Shown here: piece after piece, positions 23,029 through 31,381 of the stretch
Layout of the letters: every line of letters starts with the position of its first letter
Position numbering within the stretch: position 1 is the first letter of the stretch
DNA from: Nonomuraea guangzhouensis
GTDB lineage: Bacteria > Actinomycetota > Actinomycetes > Streptosporangiales > Streptosporangiaceae
DNA length: 64,000 nucleotides
Assembly (NCBI RefSeq): GCF_019396345.1
Contig: NZ_JAHKRM010000015.1
Location: forward strand, 175,642-239,641
Direction of reading: 5' to 3'
Program-made: the position numbers and the translations under genes
The notes under the pieces: generated by a model
The model's input: the letters and a program-made list of their open reading frames with translations, nothing else
The model's database searches: none
Told to the model about the DNA's origin: nothing

Positions 23029-24321
23029 GTGAACAAGCTGTTCGCGGCTGGGGCGATGACACTCGCCGTCGCTCTCGCACTGAGTGCCTGCTCAAGCAGT
23101 ACGCCCAGTGGAGGCCAATCCTCGGCGCCGGCGTCCGGCGGCAAGCAGAAGGTCTCCTTCCTGGTATTTCCTTCGCCGAACCTGCCGGAGTCGTACTGGA
23201 AGGCGCAGGTCGATCTGGTGACCAAGGCCAACCCCGACCTGGAGGTCGAGCTGGTCGCCGCGCCCTCGGAGTCCGAGCGCAACGACTACGCCAAGCAGCT
23301 GGCCGCCTCCGGGCAGCTGCCCGACGTACAGATCGGCATGCAGGACCTGATCGCCCTGGAGCCGAGCCTGGCGCCGTGGACGCCGGATGAGCTCAAGGAC
23401 TTCCTCTGCCCGACCTGCGGCGCGGTCAACGGCAAGGTCCTGCAGTTGCCGACCAACACGCAGACGATCCCGAACGTCTACTACAGCAAGAAGCTGTTCC
23501 AGAAGGCCGGCATCGCCGAGCCGCCGAAGACCTACGCCGACCTGCTGGCCGACGCCGAGAAGCTGAAGGCCAAGGGCATCACCCCGTTCGTGTCCGGCGG
23601 CGTGTTCGTCACCTCCCAGCCGTGGACCGCCATCCTGGCCACGGACCTGTATGCCAAGACGCCCGACTGGATGACCAAGCGGCGCAACGGCGAGGTGAAG
23701 TTCGCCACCGACCCGGCCATGAAGGCCGCCACGCAGAAGTTCACCGACCTGGCCACCAAGGGCTACCTCGACAAGCGGCAGATCGGACAGGACTATCCCA
23801 AGACGCAGGAGGCGTTCCTCGGCGGCAAGGGCGCGATGTACCCGATGGGCAGCTGGTTCGCCGCCGCGGCCGACGCCTCGCCCATGAAGGACGACATCGG
23901 GGTCTTCGCCTGGCCCGGCGACGACGGCAGCCTGCACATGCCAACGTTCACCGGCGGCGGGCTGTCCGTCAGCGCGACGGCCAAGAACATGGCCGCCGCC
24001 AAGAAGTTCGCGCTGGCCTTCCAGCTCACCAAGGCCAATCTGGACGCCTCGGTCAAGGCCGACGCGCTCTTCCCGGCGATCAAGGGCTACACGCCTCCGT
24101 CGGACACGGGCCCGGTGTTCAAGGCCGTCTACGACCTGTGGCAGAAGGCGCAGAACGAGAAGGCGACCGTCCCCGCGTTCAGCTGGGAGGCCGGGGACAC
24201 GGCCATGCTGCCCGGCATGCAGGGCAAGTTCTGGTCCACGGCCCAGGACCTGGTCAGCGGCAAGAAGACGGTCGACCAGGCACTGTCCTTCCTCGACACC
24301 GAGTGGGAGAAGTCCGGCTGA
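23029..24321 (+). CDS. Extracellular sugar-binding lipoprotein of a second ABC importer
   Basis: 430 residues from GTG 23029, with AGAAGG about 8 nt upstream; ATG 23008 is in frame but lacks a ribosome site. Lipoprotein signal NKLFAAGAMTLAVALALSAC with Cys in the lipobox LSAC, then a Ser/Gly linker. Family-1 solute-binding fold with FPSPNLPESYWKAQVDLV, LPTNTQTIPNVYYSKKLF and GKGAMYPMGSWFAAA. It feeds the two permeases downstream. Only distantly like the binding protein at 20570, so the two importers probably take different sugars. Followed by a stem-loop at 24325. Confidence 0.92.
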   Translation: MNKLFAAGAMTLAVALALSACSSSTPSGGQSSAPASGGKQKVSFLVFPSPNLPESYWKAQVDLVTKANPDLEVELVAAPSESERNDYAKQLAASGQLPDVQIGMQDLIALEPSLAPWTPDELKDFLCPTCGAVNGKVLQLPTNTQTIPNVYYSKKLFQKAGIAEPPKTYADLLADAEKLKAKGITPFVSGGVFVTSQPWTAILATDLYAKTPDWMTKRRNGEVKFATDPAMKAATQKFTDLATKGYLDKRQIGQDYPKTQEAFLGGKGAMYPMGSWFAAAADASPMKDDIGVFAWPGDDGSLHMPTFTGGGLSVSATAKNMAAAKKFALAFQLTKANLDASVKADALFPAIKGYTPPSDTGPVFKAVYDLWQKAQNEKATVPAFSWEAGDTAMLPGMQGKFWSTAQDLVSGKKTVDQALSFLDTEWEKSG

Positions 24322-24324
24322 TCC

Positions 24325-24358
24325 GGCGGGGCGGGCCGCCGAGCGCGCCCGCCCCGCC
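24325..24358 (+). terminator. Intra-operon stem-loop after the binding-protein gene
   Basis: GGCGGGGCGGG (24325-24335) pairs perfectly with CCCGCCCCGCC (24348-24358) across 12 nt. The position, 3 bp after the binding-protein stop and before the permease genes, suits partial termination or mRNA stabilisation that makes more binding protein than permease. Confidence 0.7.
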
Positions 24359-24384
24359 ACCCTGACTAGGAGGGGTCTGGCCTG

Positions 24385-25335
24385 ATGGCCGCTGGCACCA
24401 CCATCCACCAGCACAAGTCCGGCCATGCGCAGGCCCGAGCGCGCCGGCGACGGTCGGGCGGCAAACGCGCTGGGTTATGGCATTTCCTGTCCTTCGCGGC
24501 GCCGGGCACGCTCATCTACTTCTGCCTCGTCGTGCTGCCGATCACGCTCAGCTTCGGCTACAGCCTGACCGACCAGGCGCTGCTGCGGCCCAAGACGCAC
24601 TTCGTCGGCCTGCGCAACTACGAGCTGCTCCTGCGGGACGACACCTTCCTGCAGTCGCTGCGGGTGACCACGATCCTCACGCTGATCGTCGTCATCGTGC
24701 CGAACGTCCTGGGCGTCGCCATCGCGGTGCTCCTCGACCGCCGCGGCTGGCTCTACAACGCGCTGCGCAGCGTGTTCTTCACCCCGATGGTGATCAGTTC
24801 CGTGGTCATCAGCGTCATCTGGACGCGCATCCTCGCCGACGACGGGCCGATCAACCAGGGGCTCAGGGCGCTGGGCGTCAGTGAGCCGCCGGGCTGGCTG
24901 TCCGACCCGGACATCGCGCTCTACTCGCTGTCGTCGATCGTCTGCTGGCAGATGCTCGGCTTCTGCGTGGTCGTCTATCTCGCCGGGCTCCAGGGCGTAC
25001 CCCAGGAATTGGCCGAGGCGGCGGCGATCGACGGCGCGGGGCCGGTGCGCAGGTTCTGGAGCGTCACCTGGCCGCTGCTCGCGCCCGCGCTCACCATCAA
25101 CACCGTGGTCCTGCTGATCTCCGCGTTCAAGATCTTCGACCACGTGAAGGTGATCACCAACGGCGGCCCCGGGACGGGGACCACCGCGAGCGTGGCGCTC
25201 GTCATCCTGAATGAGGGGTTCGTGGAGAACCGCACCGGTTACGCCTCGGCGGAGGCGGTCGTCATGCTGATCATCATCGCGCTGCTGTGCGTGATCACGC
25301 TGCGCGTGCTGCAGCGCAGGGAGGTGCAGCTCTGA
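24385..25335 (+). CDS. Carbohydrate ABC transporter permease, MalF/UgpA type (second importer)
   Basis: 316 residues. A Lys/Arg/His-rich cytoplasmic N-terminus (about 30 residues) is followed by six helices and the EAA loop AEAAAIDGAGPVRRFWSVTWP. Typical CUT1 heterodimer subunit. AGGAGG lies 11 nt upstream of ATG 24385. The stop shares one base with the next start (TGATG). Confidence 0.92.
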   Translation: MAAGTTIHQHKSGHAQARARRRRSGGKRAGLWHFLSFAAPGTLIYFCLVVLPITLSFGYSLTDQALLRPKTHFVGLRNYELLLRDDTFLQSLRVTTILTLIVVIVPNVLGVAIAVLLDRRGWLYNALRSVFFTPMVISSVVISVIWTRILADDGPINQGLRALGVSEPPGWLSDPDIALYSLSSIVCWQMLGFCVVVYLAGLQGVPQELAEAAAIDGAGPVRRFWSVTWPLLAPALTINTVVLLISAFKIFDHVKVITNGGPGTGTTASVALVILNEGFVENRTGYASAEAVVMLIIIALLCVITLRVLQRREVQL

Positions 25336-26162
25336 TGCGCTCCACCGTGCCATGGCTGCGCCCGCTGGTCGCGCTGGTCGTCGGCGGGGTGTTCTTCATC
25401 CCGCTGTACATCGCGCTGATCAACGTCTTCAAGGAGAGCAGGCAGGTCGCCGGCGGGGCCATGTCGCTGCCGATCCCGCCCACCTTCGACAACCTGACCC
25501 GGGTGCTGACCAGCCCCGACAGCCTCTTCTGGTCGTCGCTGCGGACGAGCGTCCTGGTCACCTCGCTGTCGATCATCATCCTGACGGTGCTGTCGGCCAT
25601 GCTCGGCCACTACCTGGCCCGGCAGAACGCCTGGTGGTCCCGGGTCATCATGGTGCTGCTGCTGTGCGGGCTGATGATCCCGCCGCAGGTGATCCTGATC
25701 CCGATCACGCAGGTGCTCAAGGCGCTCGGGCTGATGTCGACGCTGCAGGGCCTCGTGCTCTTCAACGTCGGGTATTACGTGCCGTTCGGGGTCTTCGTCT
25801 TCTCCGGCTTCATGAAGGGCGTGCCCCGGGAGCTGGAGGAGGCCGCGGCCATCGACGGGGCCACGCGGTGGCAGACGTTCTGGAAGATCGTCTTCCCGCT
25901 GCTGCGGCCGGCGACGGCCAGCGTGCTGATCTTCCTCGGCGTGTGGATCTGGAACGACTTCCTCAACCCGCTGATCATCTACGGGCCGCGCGAGGGGACC
26001 ACGATCATGACGGGGATCTACAAGTCGCTCGGGCAGTACGCGGCGGACTTCGGCGGCATGTTCGCGCTGATGTTCCTGGCCACGCTGCCGATCCTGGTGT
26101 TCTACCTGTTGCTGCAGAAGCAGTTCGTCAAGGGGCTCACGGGGGGTGCGACGAAGGGCTGA
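25335..26162 (+). CDS. Carbohydrate ABC transporter permease, MalG type (second importer)
   Basis: 275 residues from ATG 25335, which overlaps the preceding stop; a longer in-frame start at 25287 lies inside the previous gene and was rejected. Six helices, the EAA loop EEAAAIDGATRWQTFWKIVFP, and the C-terminal LQKQFVKGLTGGATKG typical of the family. Last gene of the operon, followed by a bidirectional terminator. No ATPase gene is present. Confidence 0.92.
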   Translation: MRSTVPWLRPLVALVVGGVFFIPLYIALINVFKESRQVAGGAMSLPIPPTFDNLTRVLTSPDSLFWSSLRTSVLVTSLSIIILTVLSAMLGHYLARQNAWWSRVIMVLLLCGLMIPPQVILIPITQVLKALGLMSTLQGLVLFNVGYYVPFGVFVFSGFMKGVPRELEEAAAIDGATRWQTFWKIVFPLLRPATASVLIFLGVWIWNDFLNPLIIYGPREGTTIMTGIYKSLGQYAADFGGMFALMFLATLPILVFYLLLQKQFVKGLTGGATKG

Positions 26163-26178
26163 CGCCGCACAGCGAACA

Positions 26179-26203
26179 GCCCCCGGCCTGCGCTGCCGGG
26201 GGC
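26179..26203. terminator. Bidirectional terminator between importer operon and coiled-coil gene
   Basis: GCCCCCGGC (26179-26187) pairs with GCCGGGGGC (26195-26203) around 7 nt, with an outer CGAAC/GTTCG extension. It lies 17 bp after the permease stop and 15 bp before the end of the convergent gene. Confidence 0.8.
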
Positions 26204-26218
26204 CGTTCGGGGGATTGC

Positions 26219-26560
26219 TTAGTTGACGTCGAGCTTGCGCTGGATGGCGAGCAGGATGTGGGTCATCTCCGTCTGGGTCGCCTGCATCTGGTCGAACCTG
26301 GTGTCCATCTGCTCGAACCTGGCGTCCACCTGCTCGAACTTGGCGGTGAACTTGTCGTCCAGCGCGGTGACCCTGCCGTCCAGCGCGGTGACCTTGTCGT
26401 CCAGCGCGGTGACCTTGCTGTCCAGTCGCTTGACCCGGTCCGCGACGCCGTTGATGCGCTCCGTCAGATCCTGCGCCACCTCGACCTGGTCGGCGCGGAT
26501 CTTGATCAGCTCGTTTTCGATGTCGGTGCCGAACTGAAGCGCCGAATCCTTGATGCTCAT
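26219..26560 (-). CDS. Small cytoplasmic coiled-coil protein with exact heptad repeats
   Basis: 113 residues, highly charged, no Cys. Residues 45-88 consist of consecutive heptads (VTALDDK, VTALDGR, VTALDDK, FTAKFEQ, VDARFEQ, MDTRFDQ), giving a continuous coiled coil that should form dimers or trimers. The N- and C-terminal thirds are also helical. No enzyme motif. The DNA repeats make the gene prone to length changes in steps of 21 bp. GGGGAGA lies upstream of ATG 26560, partly next to a 20-bp palindrome. Function unknown. Confidence 0.75.
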   Translation of the reverse strand: MSIKDSALQFGTDIENELIKIRADQVEVAQDLTERINGVADRVKRLDSKVTALDDKVTALDGRVTALDDKFTAKFEQVDARFEQMDTRFDQMQATQTEMTHILLAIQRKLDVN

Positions 26561-26570
26561 GGGTCTTCTC

Positions 26571-26590
26571 CCCTACCTTCGAAGGTAGGG
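26571..26590. promoter_or_regulatory. Perfect 20-bp palindrome before the coiled-coil gene
   Basis: CCCTACCTTCGAAGGTAGGG is fully self-complementary and sits 11 bp upstream of the ATG at 26560, immediately 5' of the GGGGAGA ribosome site. It could be a protein-binding operator, or an mRNA hairpin that affects access to the ribosome site. The remaining bases to 26703 show no gene. Confidence 0.5.
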
Positions 26591-26703
26591 ACCGGGGATG
26601 TAAAGGATCTCCGGTCCCGATTGCCTTCACAGGCTAGCGCGAGGAAGTCAAGACTGGCTAGCGAATGCGGCACAGCGGGTGGCGATTTCTATACCCAGCG
26701 TAA

Positions 26704-28473
26704 TCATTTGTACAGTGCGTCCACATCCGCGGCGAAGTCCCGCATCACCACGTTGCGCTTGATCTTCAGAGTCGGCGTCAGATGGCCGCTGTCCTCGGTG
26801 ATGTCCACATCCAGCACCGCGAACTTCTTGATCTGCTCCGCCTTCGACACCGCCCGATTGGCCGTGTCCACGGCCTTCTGGACCTCCGCCAGCACACGCG
26901 GATCCGCCCGCAGCTCACTGAGCGTGGCCGACGGCAGGCCGTTGGCCGTCTTCCACTGGTCCAGCGCCTCCGGGTCCAGGGTGATCAGTGTCGCCACGAA
27001 CGGCTGCCCGTCGCCGACGATCATGGCCTGGGAGATCAGCGGGTGCGCCCGGAGCGCGTCCTCCAGCGGGCCGGGGGCGACGTTCTTGCCCGCCGCCGTC
27101 ACCAGGATCTCCTTCTTGCGGCCGGTGATGCGCAGGTAGCCATCGGCGTCGAGTTCGCCCACGTCGCCCGTGTGGTACCAGCCGCCGGCGTCGATCGCGT
27201 CGGCGGTCGCTTGATCGTTGTGCCAGTAGCCGTGGAAGACGTGGCGGCCCTTGGCCAGGATCTCGCCGTCGTCGGCGATGCGGATCGACACGCCGGGCAG
27301 CGGCTTGCCGACCGTGCCGATCTTGTTGGCGCCCGGCATGTTGACCGAGCAGGGGGCCGAGGTCTCGGTCAGGCCGTAGCCCTCGAACACCTCGATGCCG
27401 ACGCCCCTGAAGAAGTGGCCGAGCCGGTCGCCGAGCGCCGAGCCGCCGCACACCGCGGCCGACAGGCGGCCGCCCGTGGCCGTGCGGAGCTTGCCGTACA
27501 CGAGCCGGTCGAACAGGGCGTGCCGCAGGCGCAGGCCCAGGCCCGCGCCGCCGGAGCTCTCGGCCTTGCTCCACGCGACGGCCGTGTCGACGGCCCGGGC
27601 GAAGATCGCGCCCTTGCCGCCCGCGATGGCCTTCTGCTCGGCGCCGTTGTAGACCTTCTCGAACACGCGGGGCACGCCGAGCAGGAACGTCGGCTGGAAC
27701 TCCGCCAGGTCCGGGGCCACGTTCTTCATGTTCGGGGTGTGGGCCAGGATCGCGCCCGCCTCGATGATGGCGACCTGGATCATGCGGGCGAAGATGTGCG
27801 CGAGCGGCAGGAACAGCAGGGCGGCCGCCGTCCCCTTTCCGGTGAAGAGCTGCTCCAGGGGGCCCGCCACCACGTTGCGGGCGGTGAACAGCAGGTTGTC
27901 GTGCGTGATCCGGCAGCCCTTGGGGCGGCCGGTGGTGCCGGAGGTGTAGACGATCGTGGCCAGGTCGGCCGAGCCGACCCGGGCGCGCCGCTCCTCGAAG
28001 ACGGCGTCGTCCACCCCGGAACCGTCGAGCGTCTCATCGACGCGCCAGACGGGCTTCAGGCCGGGCGCGGCCTCGCGTACCGTCTCCTCGTGCGTGTCGA
28101 GCTCGACGAACACCGCCTTGGGCTCGCTGTCGGACAGGATCCACCTGACCTGCTCGACCGCCGACGTCTCGTAGATCGGCACGGTGACCGCGCCGACGGA
28201 CCAGATCGCGTAGTCGATCAGCGTCCACTCGTAGCGGGTACGCGACATCAGCGCGACCCGGTCGCCGTGCTCGACGCCCGCCGCGATCAGCCCCTTGGCC
28301 AGCTCGACCACCTGGTCGCGGAACTCCGCGGCGGTGACGGCCGGCCACCCGCCCTCGGACTTTCGCCGCATGACGACCGCGCCGGGCTCCTGCTCGGCCC
28401 GCCTGAACACCGTGTCCGGCAGGCTCGCGGAGGCAGGTACGTCGACCAGCACCGGGACGCTGTACTCGCGCAC
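26704..28473 (-). CDS. Long-chain fatty acid-CoA ligase (AMP-forming)
   Basis: 589 residues from GTG 28473 with GGAG 8 nt upstream. ANL-superfamily signature IVYTSGTTGRPKG (P-loop), the FEGYGLTET adenine-binding segment, YHTGDVGELD with the conserved Asp, and ITGRKKEILVTAAGKNVAP as the hinge/linker motif, with the C-terminal Lys in TPTLKIKRN. This is the FadD15/FAA1-like subgroup that activates long fatty acids at the membrane. Related genes lie near the SRPBCC/ArsA/glucokinase block in Streptomyces, as I recall. Transcribed divergently from the phosphoesterase gene. Confidence 0.9.
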   Translation of the reverse strand: MREYSVPVLVDVPASASLPDTVFRRAEQEPGAVVMRRKSEGGWPAVTAAEFRDQVVELAKGLIAAGVEHGDRVALMSRTRYEWTLIDYAIWSVGAVTVPIYETSAVEQVRWILSDSEPKAVFVELDTHEETVREAAPGLKPVWRVDETLDGSGVDDAVFEERRARVGSADLATIVYTSGTTGRPKGCRITHDNLLFTARNVVAGPLEQLFTGKGTAAALLFLPLAHIFARMIQVAIIEAGAILAHTPNMKNVAPDLAEFQPTFLLGVPRVFEKVYNGAEQKAIAGGKGAIFARAVDTAVAWSKAESSGGAGLGLRLRHALFDRLVYGKLRTATGGRLSAAVCGGSALGDRLGHFFRGVGIEVFEGYGLTETSAPCSVNMPGANKIGTVGKPLPGVSIRIADDGEILAKGRHVFHGYWHNDQATADAIDAGGWYHTGDVGELDADGYLRITGRKKEILVTAAGKNVAPGPLEDALRAHPLISQAMIVGDGQPFVATLITLDPEALDQWKTANGLPSATLSELRADPRVLAEVQKAVDTANRAVSKAEQIKKFAVLDVDITEDSGHLTPTLKIKRNVVMRDFAADVDALYK

Positions 28474-28564
28474 GGATCAACTCCATCTTCGTGGACCGCC
28501 TTGGCCGCTATCGCGTGGAATTACCCACGGGTAGGGGTGATTCTCACGCTAGCAGCCGCTCTCA

Positions 28565-28570
28565 TAGGAT
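28565..28570 (+). promoter_or_regulatory. -10 box of a leaderless promoter
   Basis: TAGGAT lies 7 nt before ATG 28578, with TTCTCA about 18 bp upstream as a possible -35. It supports 28578 rather than the longer upstream frame. Confidence 0.5.
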
Positions 28571-28577
28571 TTCCCGC

Positions 28578-29345
28578 ATGAGGGTCCATGTCATCAGCGA
28601 CGTGCACGGCAGGGCCGACGCTCTGGCCCGCGCGGGCGCGGGCGCCGACGCGCTGATCTGCCTGGGGGACCTGATCCTCTTCATCGACTACGACGACCAC
28701 GCGCAGGGCATCTTCCCCGACCTGTTCGGCGCCGAACGGGCCGCGGAGTTCATCCGGCTCCGCACCGCCAAGCGGTTCGACGAGGCCAGAGCCATGTCGG
28801 CGCGGCTGTGGTCCACCCTTGACGGCGACCCGCGCGAGCACATCGAACGCAACGTACGCGCCCAGTACGAGCAGCTCTTCGCGGCCATGCCCGAGCCCGC
28901 CTACCTCACCTACGGCAACGTCGACATCCCGCGCCTGTGGCCCGACTACCTCCAGGACGGCCACCAGGTGCTCGACGGCCAGAGCGTGGAGATCGGCGGC
29001 TGGCGGTTCGGCTTCGTCGGCGGCGGGCTCAAGACCACCTACCGCACGCCGTACGAGATCAGCGACGAGGAGTTCGCCGCCAAGGTCGAGGCGGTCGGCG
29101 AGGTCGACGTGCTGTGCTGCCACATCCCGCCCGCGGTGCCCGAGCTGCTCTACGACGTGGTGGCCCGGCGCTTCGAACGCGGCAGCGAGGCGACGCTGGC
29201 GGCGATCAAGCGGACGCAGCCGCGCTACGCCCTCTTCGGGCACGTGCACCAGCCCCTTCACCGGCGCACCCGGATCGGGCGCACCGAGTGTGTGAACGTA
29301 GGTCATTTCCGGGGAAAGGGGGTTCCGTTCATCCTCGAATGGTGA
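28578..29345 (+). CDS. Metallophosphoesterase
   Basis: 255 residues. Calcineurin-like fold with the metal motifs ISDVHGRAD (D-x-H), LGDLILF (GD), YGNVDIPRL (GNxD, the usual His of GNHD replaced by Val), CCHIPP and FGHVHQPL (GHxH). Two-metal phosphodiesterase or phosphatase chemistry is expected. An insertion of about 60 residues (FAERAAEFIRLR onwards) between motifs II and III is helical. It begins a run of closely spaced genes leading to glucokinase. Substrate unknown. Confidence 0.85.
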   Translation: MRVHVISDVHGRADALARAGAGADALICLGDLILFIDYDDHAQGIFPDLFGAERAAEFIRLRTAKRFDEARAMSARLWSTLDGDPREHIERNVRAQYEQLFAAMPEPAYLTYGNVDIPRLWPDYLQDGHQVLDGQSVEIGGWRFGFVGGGLKTTYRTPYEISDEEFAAKVEAVGEVDVLCCHIPPAVPELLYDVVARRFERGSEATLAAIKRTQPRYALFGHVHQPLHRRTRIGRTECVNVGHFRGKGVPFILEW

Positions 29346-29354
29346 CCAGACCGG

Positions 29355-29360
29355 TACGGT
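29355..29360 (+). promoter_or_regulatory. -10 box of a leaderless promoter
   Basis: TACGGT lies 6 nt before ATG 29367, with no Shine-Dalgarno sequence. Confidence 0.55.
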
Positions 29361-29366
29361 GGTCGC

Positions 29367-29804
29367 ATGGCTGATCGCACCACTTCGAGCATCACCATCG
29401 GCGCGGATCGCGCCGCTGTGATGGCCGTCATCGCCGACTTTCCGGCCTACCCCGAATGGGCCGGGCAGGTGAAGAAGGCCGAGATATTGAGCACCGGGGC
29501 CGACGGCCGGCCGGAGAAGGTGCGGTTCGTCCTGGACGCCGGAGTGATCAGCGACACCTACGCCCTCGCCTACACCTGGCAGGACGACGAGAGCGTCCGC
29601 TGGCAGATCGTCGAGCCGGGCAAGATGCTCTCCGAGCTGGCGGGGAGTTACCTGCTGGCCGACACGGGCAGTGGCACGGAGGTGACGTACGAGCTCGCCG
29701 CCGACCTCACGGTCCCCATGCTCGGCATGATCAAGCGCAAGGCGGAGAAGGTCATCGTGGAGACCGCGCTCAAGGGCCTCAAGAAGCGCGTCGAAGGCCG
29801 CTGA
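29367..29804 (+). CDS. SRPBCC (START/polyketide-cyclase-like) small protein
   Basis: 145 residues with the helix-grip pattern of SRPBCC proteins: ITIGADRAAVMAVIADFPAYPEWAGQVKKAEI at the N-terminus and a long C-terminal helix (LGMIKRKAEKVIVETALKGLKKRVEG). The fold binds hydrophobic ligands. The gene ends 1 bp before the ArsA-like ATPase, a neighbour pair conserved in actinobacteria. Ligand unknown. Confidence 0.85.
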   Translation: MADRTTSSITIGADRAAVMAVIADFPAYPEWAGQVKKAEILSTGADGRPEKVRFVLDAGVISDTYALAYTWQDDESVRWQIVEPGKMLSELAGSYLLADTGSGTEVTYELAADLTVPMLGMIKRKAEKVIVETALKGLKKRVEGR

Positions 29805-29805
29805 A

Positions 29806-30963
29806 GTGAGCCCGCGGGTCCTGCTCTTCACCGGAAAGGGCGGCGTGGGCAAGACCACGGCCGCCGCGGCGACCGCCACGCTCGCCGCCAAGCGCGGGCT
29901 GAAGACGCTGATCGTGTCCACCGACACCGCCCACTCGCTGGCCGACGCGCTCGGCGTCGAGCCGGGCGAGATCGCGCCGGGGCTGCACCTGCACCAGGTC
30001 GACACCCAGAAGACGCTGGAGCGCCACTGGGGCGAGCTGCAGGACTACGCCAGAGGGGTGCTCACCGAGCTGGGCCTGGACGAGGTCACCTCCGAGGAGA
30101 TCACCATCCTGCCCGGCGCCGAGGAGGTCATCGCGCTGCTGGAGCTGCGTGAGCACGCCCGCGAAGGACGCTGGGACGTCATCGTCGTCGACTGCGCGCC
30201 CACCGCCGAGACCCTGCGCCTGCTGGCCCTGCCCGAGGCGCTCGACTGGCACATGACCAGGCTGATGCCGGTCGGCCGCAAGATCATGAAGATCGTCTCG
30301 CCGTTCGTGCGCGGCGTCGCCCACGTCAGCGCGCCCGGCGAGGAGGTCATGAGCGCGGGGGAGCGCCTGCACCGCGGCCTGCTGGAGGTGCGCGAGCTGC
30401 TCACCGGCGAGCACGCCTCGGTGCGCCTTGTGCTGACGCCGGAGTCGGTGGTGCTCGCCGAGGCCAGGCGCACCCTCACCTCGCTCAACCTGTACGGCTA
30501 CCGCGTCGACGCGGTGATCGCCAACCGGGTCTTCCCCGAGGAGGGCGCCGACGAGTGGCGCGCCCAGTGGGTGGCAGCCCAGTCGAGACTGCTCGCCGAG
30601 GCCGAGGAGTCGTTCGCGCCGCTGCCCATCCACGTCGTGCCCTATCTGCCGGCCGAGCCGGTCGGCAAGGACGCGCTGGCCGAGATGGGCGCGGCGATGT
30701 ACGGCGAGGCGGATCCGTTCGCCGACCCCGGCGTGGAGCCGCCGCTGCGGCTGTCCGCCGACGAGCTGGCCCTGGCCCTGCCGGGCGCCGACCGGGCCGA
30801 CGTGGACCTGGCCCGCAAGGGTGACGAGCTGATCATCACCGCCGGACCGTACCGGCGGATCCTGGCCCTGCCGGCGGCGCTGGCCCGCAGGAGGATCAGC
30901 GGCGCGGCGCTCCGCGACGGCGTGCTCCGGGTACGGTTCACAGCAGGAGGGCCAGATGACTGA
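29806..30963 (+). CDS. ArsA/Get3-like ATPase
   Basis: 385 residues from GTG 29806. Deviant Walker A GKGGVGKTT at about residues 10-18, switch I STDTAHSLADALG, and switch II VIVVDCAPTAETLRLL. Single ATPase domain plus a C-terminal beta-rich alpha-crystallin-like domain (LARKGDELIITAGPYRRILALP), as in bacterial ArsA-like proteins. No arsenite operon is nearby and the metal-binding cysteines of true ArsA are not evident, so a role in membrane-protein or ligand handling with the SRPBCC neighbour is more likely. Overlaps the next gene by 8 bp. Confidence 0.85.
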   Translation: MSPRVLLFTGKGGVGKTTAAAATATLAAKRGLKTLIVSTDTAHSLADALGVEPGEIAPGLHLHQVDTQKTLERHWGELQDYARGVLTELGLDEVTSEEITILPGAEEVIALLELREHAREGRWDVIVVDCAPTAETLRLLALPEALDWHMTRLMPVGRKIMKIVSPFVRGVAHVSAPGEEVMSAGERLHRGLLEVRELLTGEHASVRLVLTPESVVLAEARRTLTSLNLYGYRVDAVIANRVFPEEGADEWRAQWVAAQSRLLAEAEESFAPLPIHVVPYLPAEPVGKDALAEMGAAMYGEADPFADPGVEPPLRLSADELALALPGADRADVDLARKGDELIITAGPYRRILALPAALARRRISGAALRDGVLRVRFTAGGPDD

Positions 30964-31366
30964 GCGCAACGACAGAGACCCGATCGGCACCGTCACGGAC
31001 GAGGCACGCAAGCTGTTCGACACCATCCAGGGGCGGGCCACCCGCCAGGTCGGCAGGACCGTGCTCAACTCGTTCACCGGAGGCGGAAGCGGTGGCGGCA
31101 GCAGGGACAAGGACGTGTGGAGCGAGGCGGTGTCCGAGCCGCACGATGAGTACATCTGCCGCGCCTGTCCGGTCTGCCGGGCGATAGCGGCACAGCGGGA
31201 GTCCGGCAACGACGTCGCCGGGCACCTGGTGGCGGCCGGCGGCGAGCTGTTCGCCGCCTTCCGCCAGACGATCGACGCGCTGAGCAGGCCGGCCCCTCGC
31301 AGGCCGCGCGACGATCAAAGCGGCGACCAGCGCCGCGACAACGTCGAACATATTGATTTGGGATAG
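30956..31366 (+). CDS. SCO2127-like small protein upstream of glucokinase
   Basis: 136 residues. AGGAGG lies 5 nt before ATG 30956. N-terminal charged helix (DEARKLFDTIQGRATRQVGRTVLNSF), Gly/Ser linker, then a Cys pair in YICRACPVCRAIAAQ that could bind metal, then a helix (HLVAAGGELFAAFRQTIDAL) and an acidic tail. In Streptomyces coelicolor a small gene, SCO2127, lies directly upstream of glkA and has been linked to glucose repression; position and size here match that gene. The family name (DUF5304) is from memory and less certain. Confidence 0.65.
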   Translation: MTERNDRDPIGTVTDEARKLFDTIQGRATRQVGRTVLNSFTGGGSGGGSRDKDVWSEAVSEPHDEYICRACPVCRAIAAQRESGNDVAGHLVAAGGELFAAFRQTIDALSRPAPRRPRDDQSGDQRRDNVEHIDLG

Positions 31367-31381
31367 AGGGGACACAGGGGC

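Noticed and set aside
25239..26630. 463-codon minus-strand ORF over the permease gene
   Set aside because: Shadow frame of the MalG-type permease; the genuine coiled-coil gene in the same area uses a different frame.
29806..30963. Arsenite efflux ATPase
   Set aside because: No arsB, arsR or arsC nearby and no metal-binding Cys; the neighbours match the conserved ArsA-like/SRPBCC block instead.
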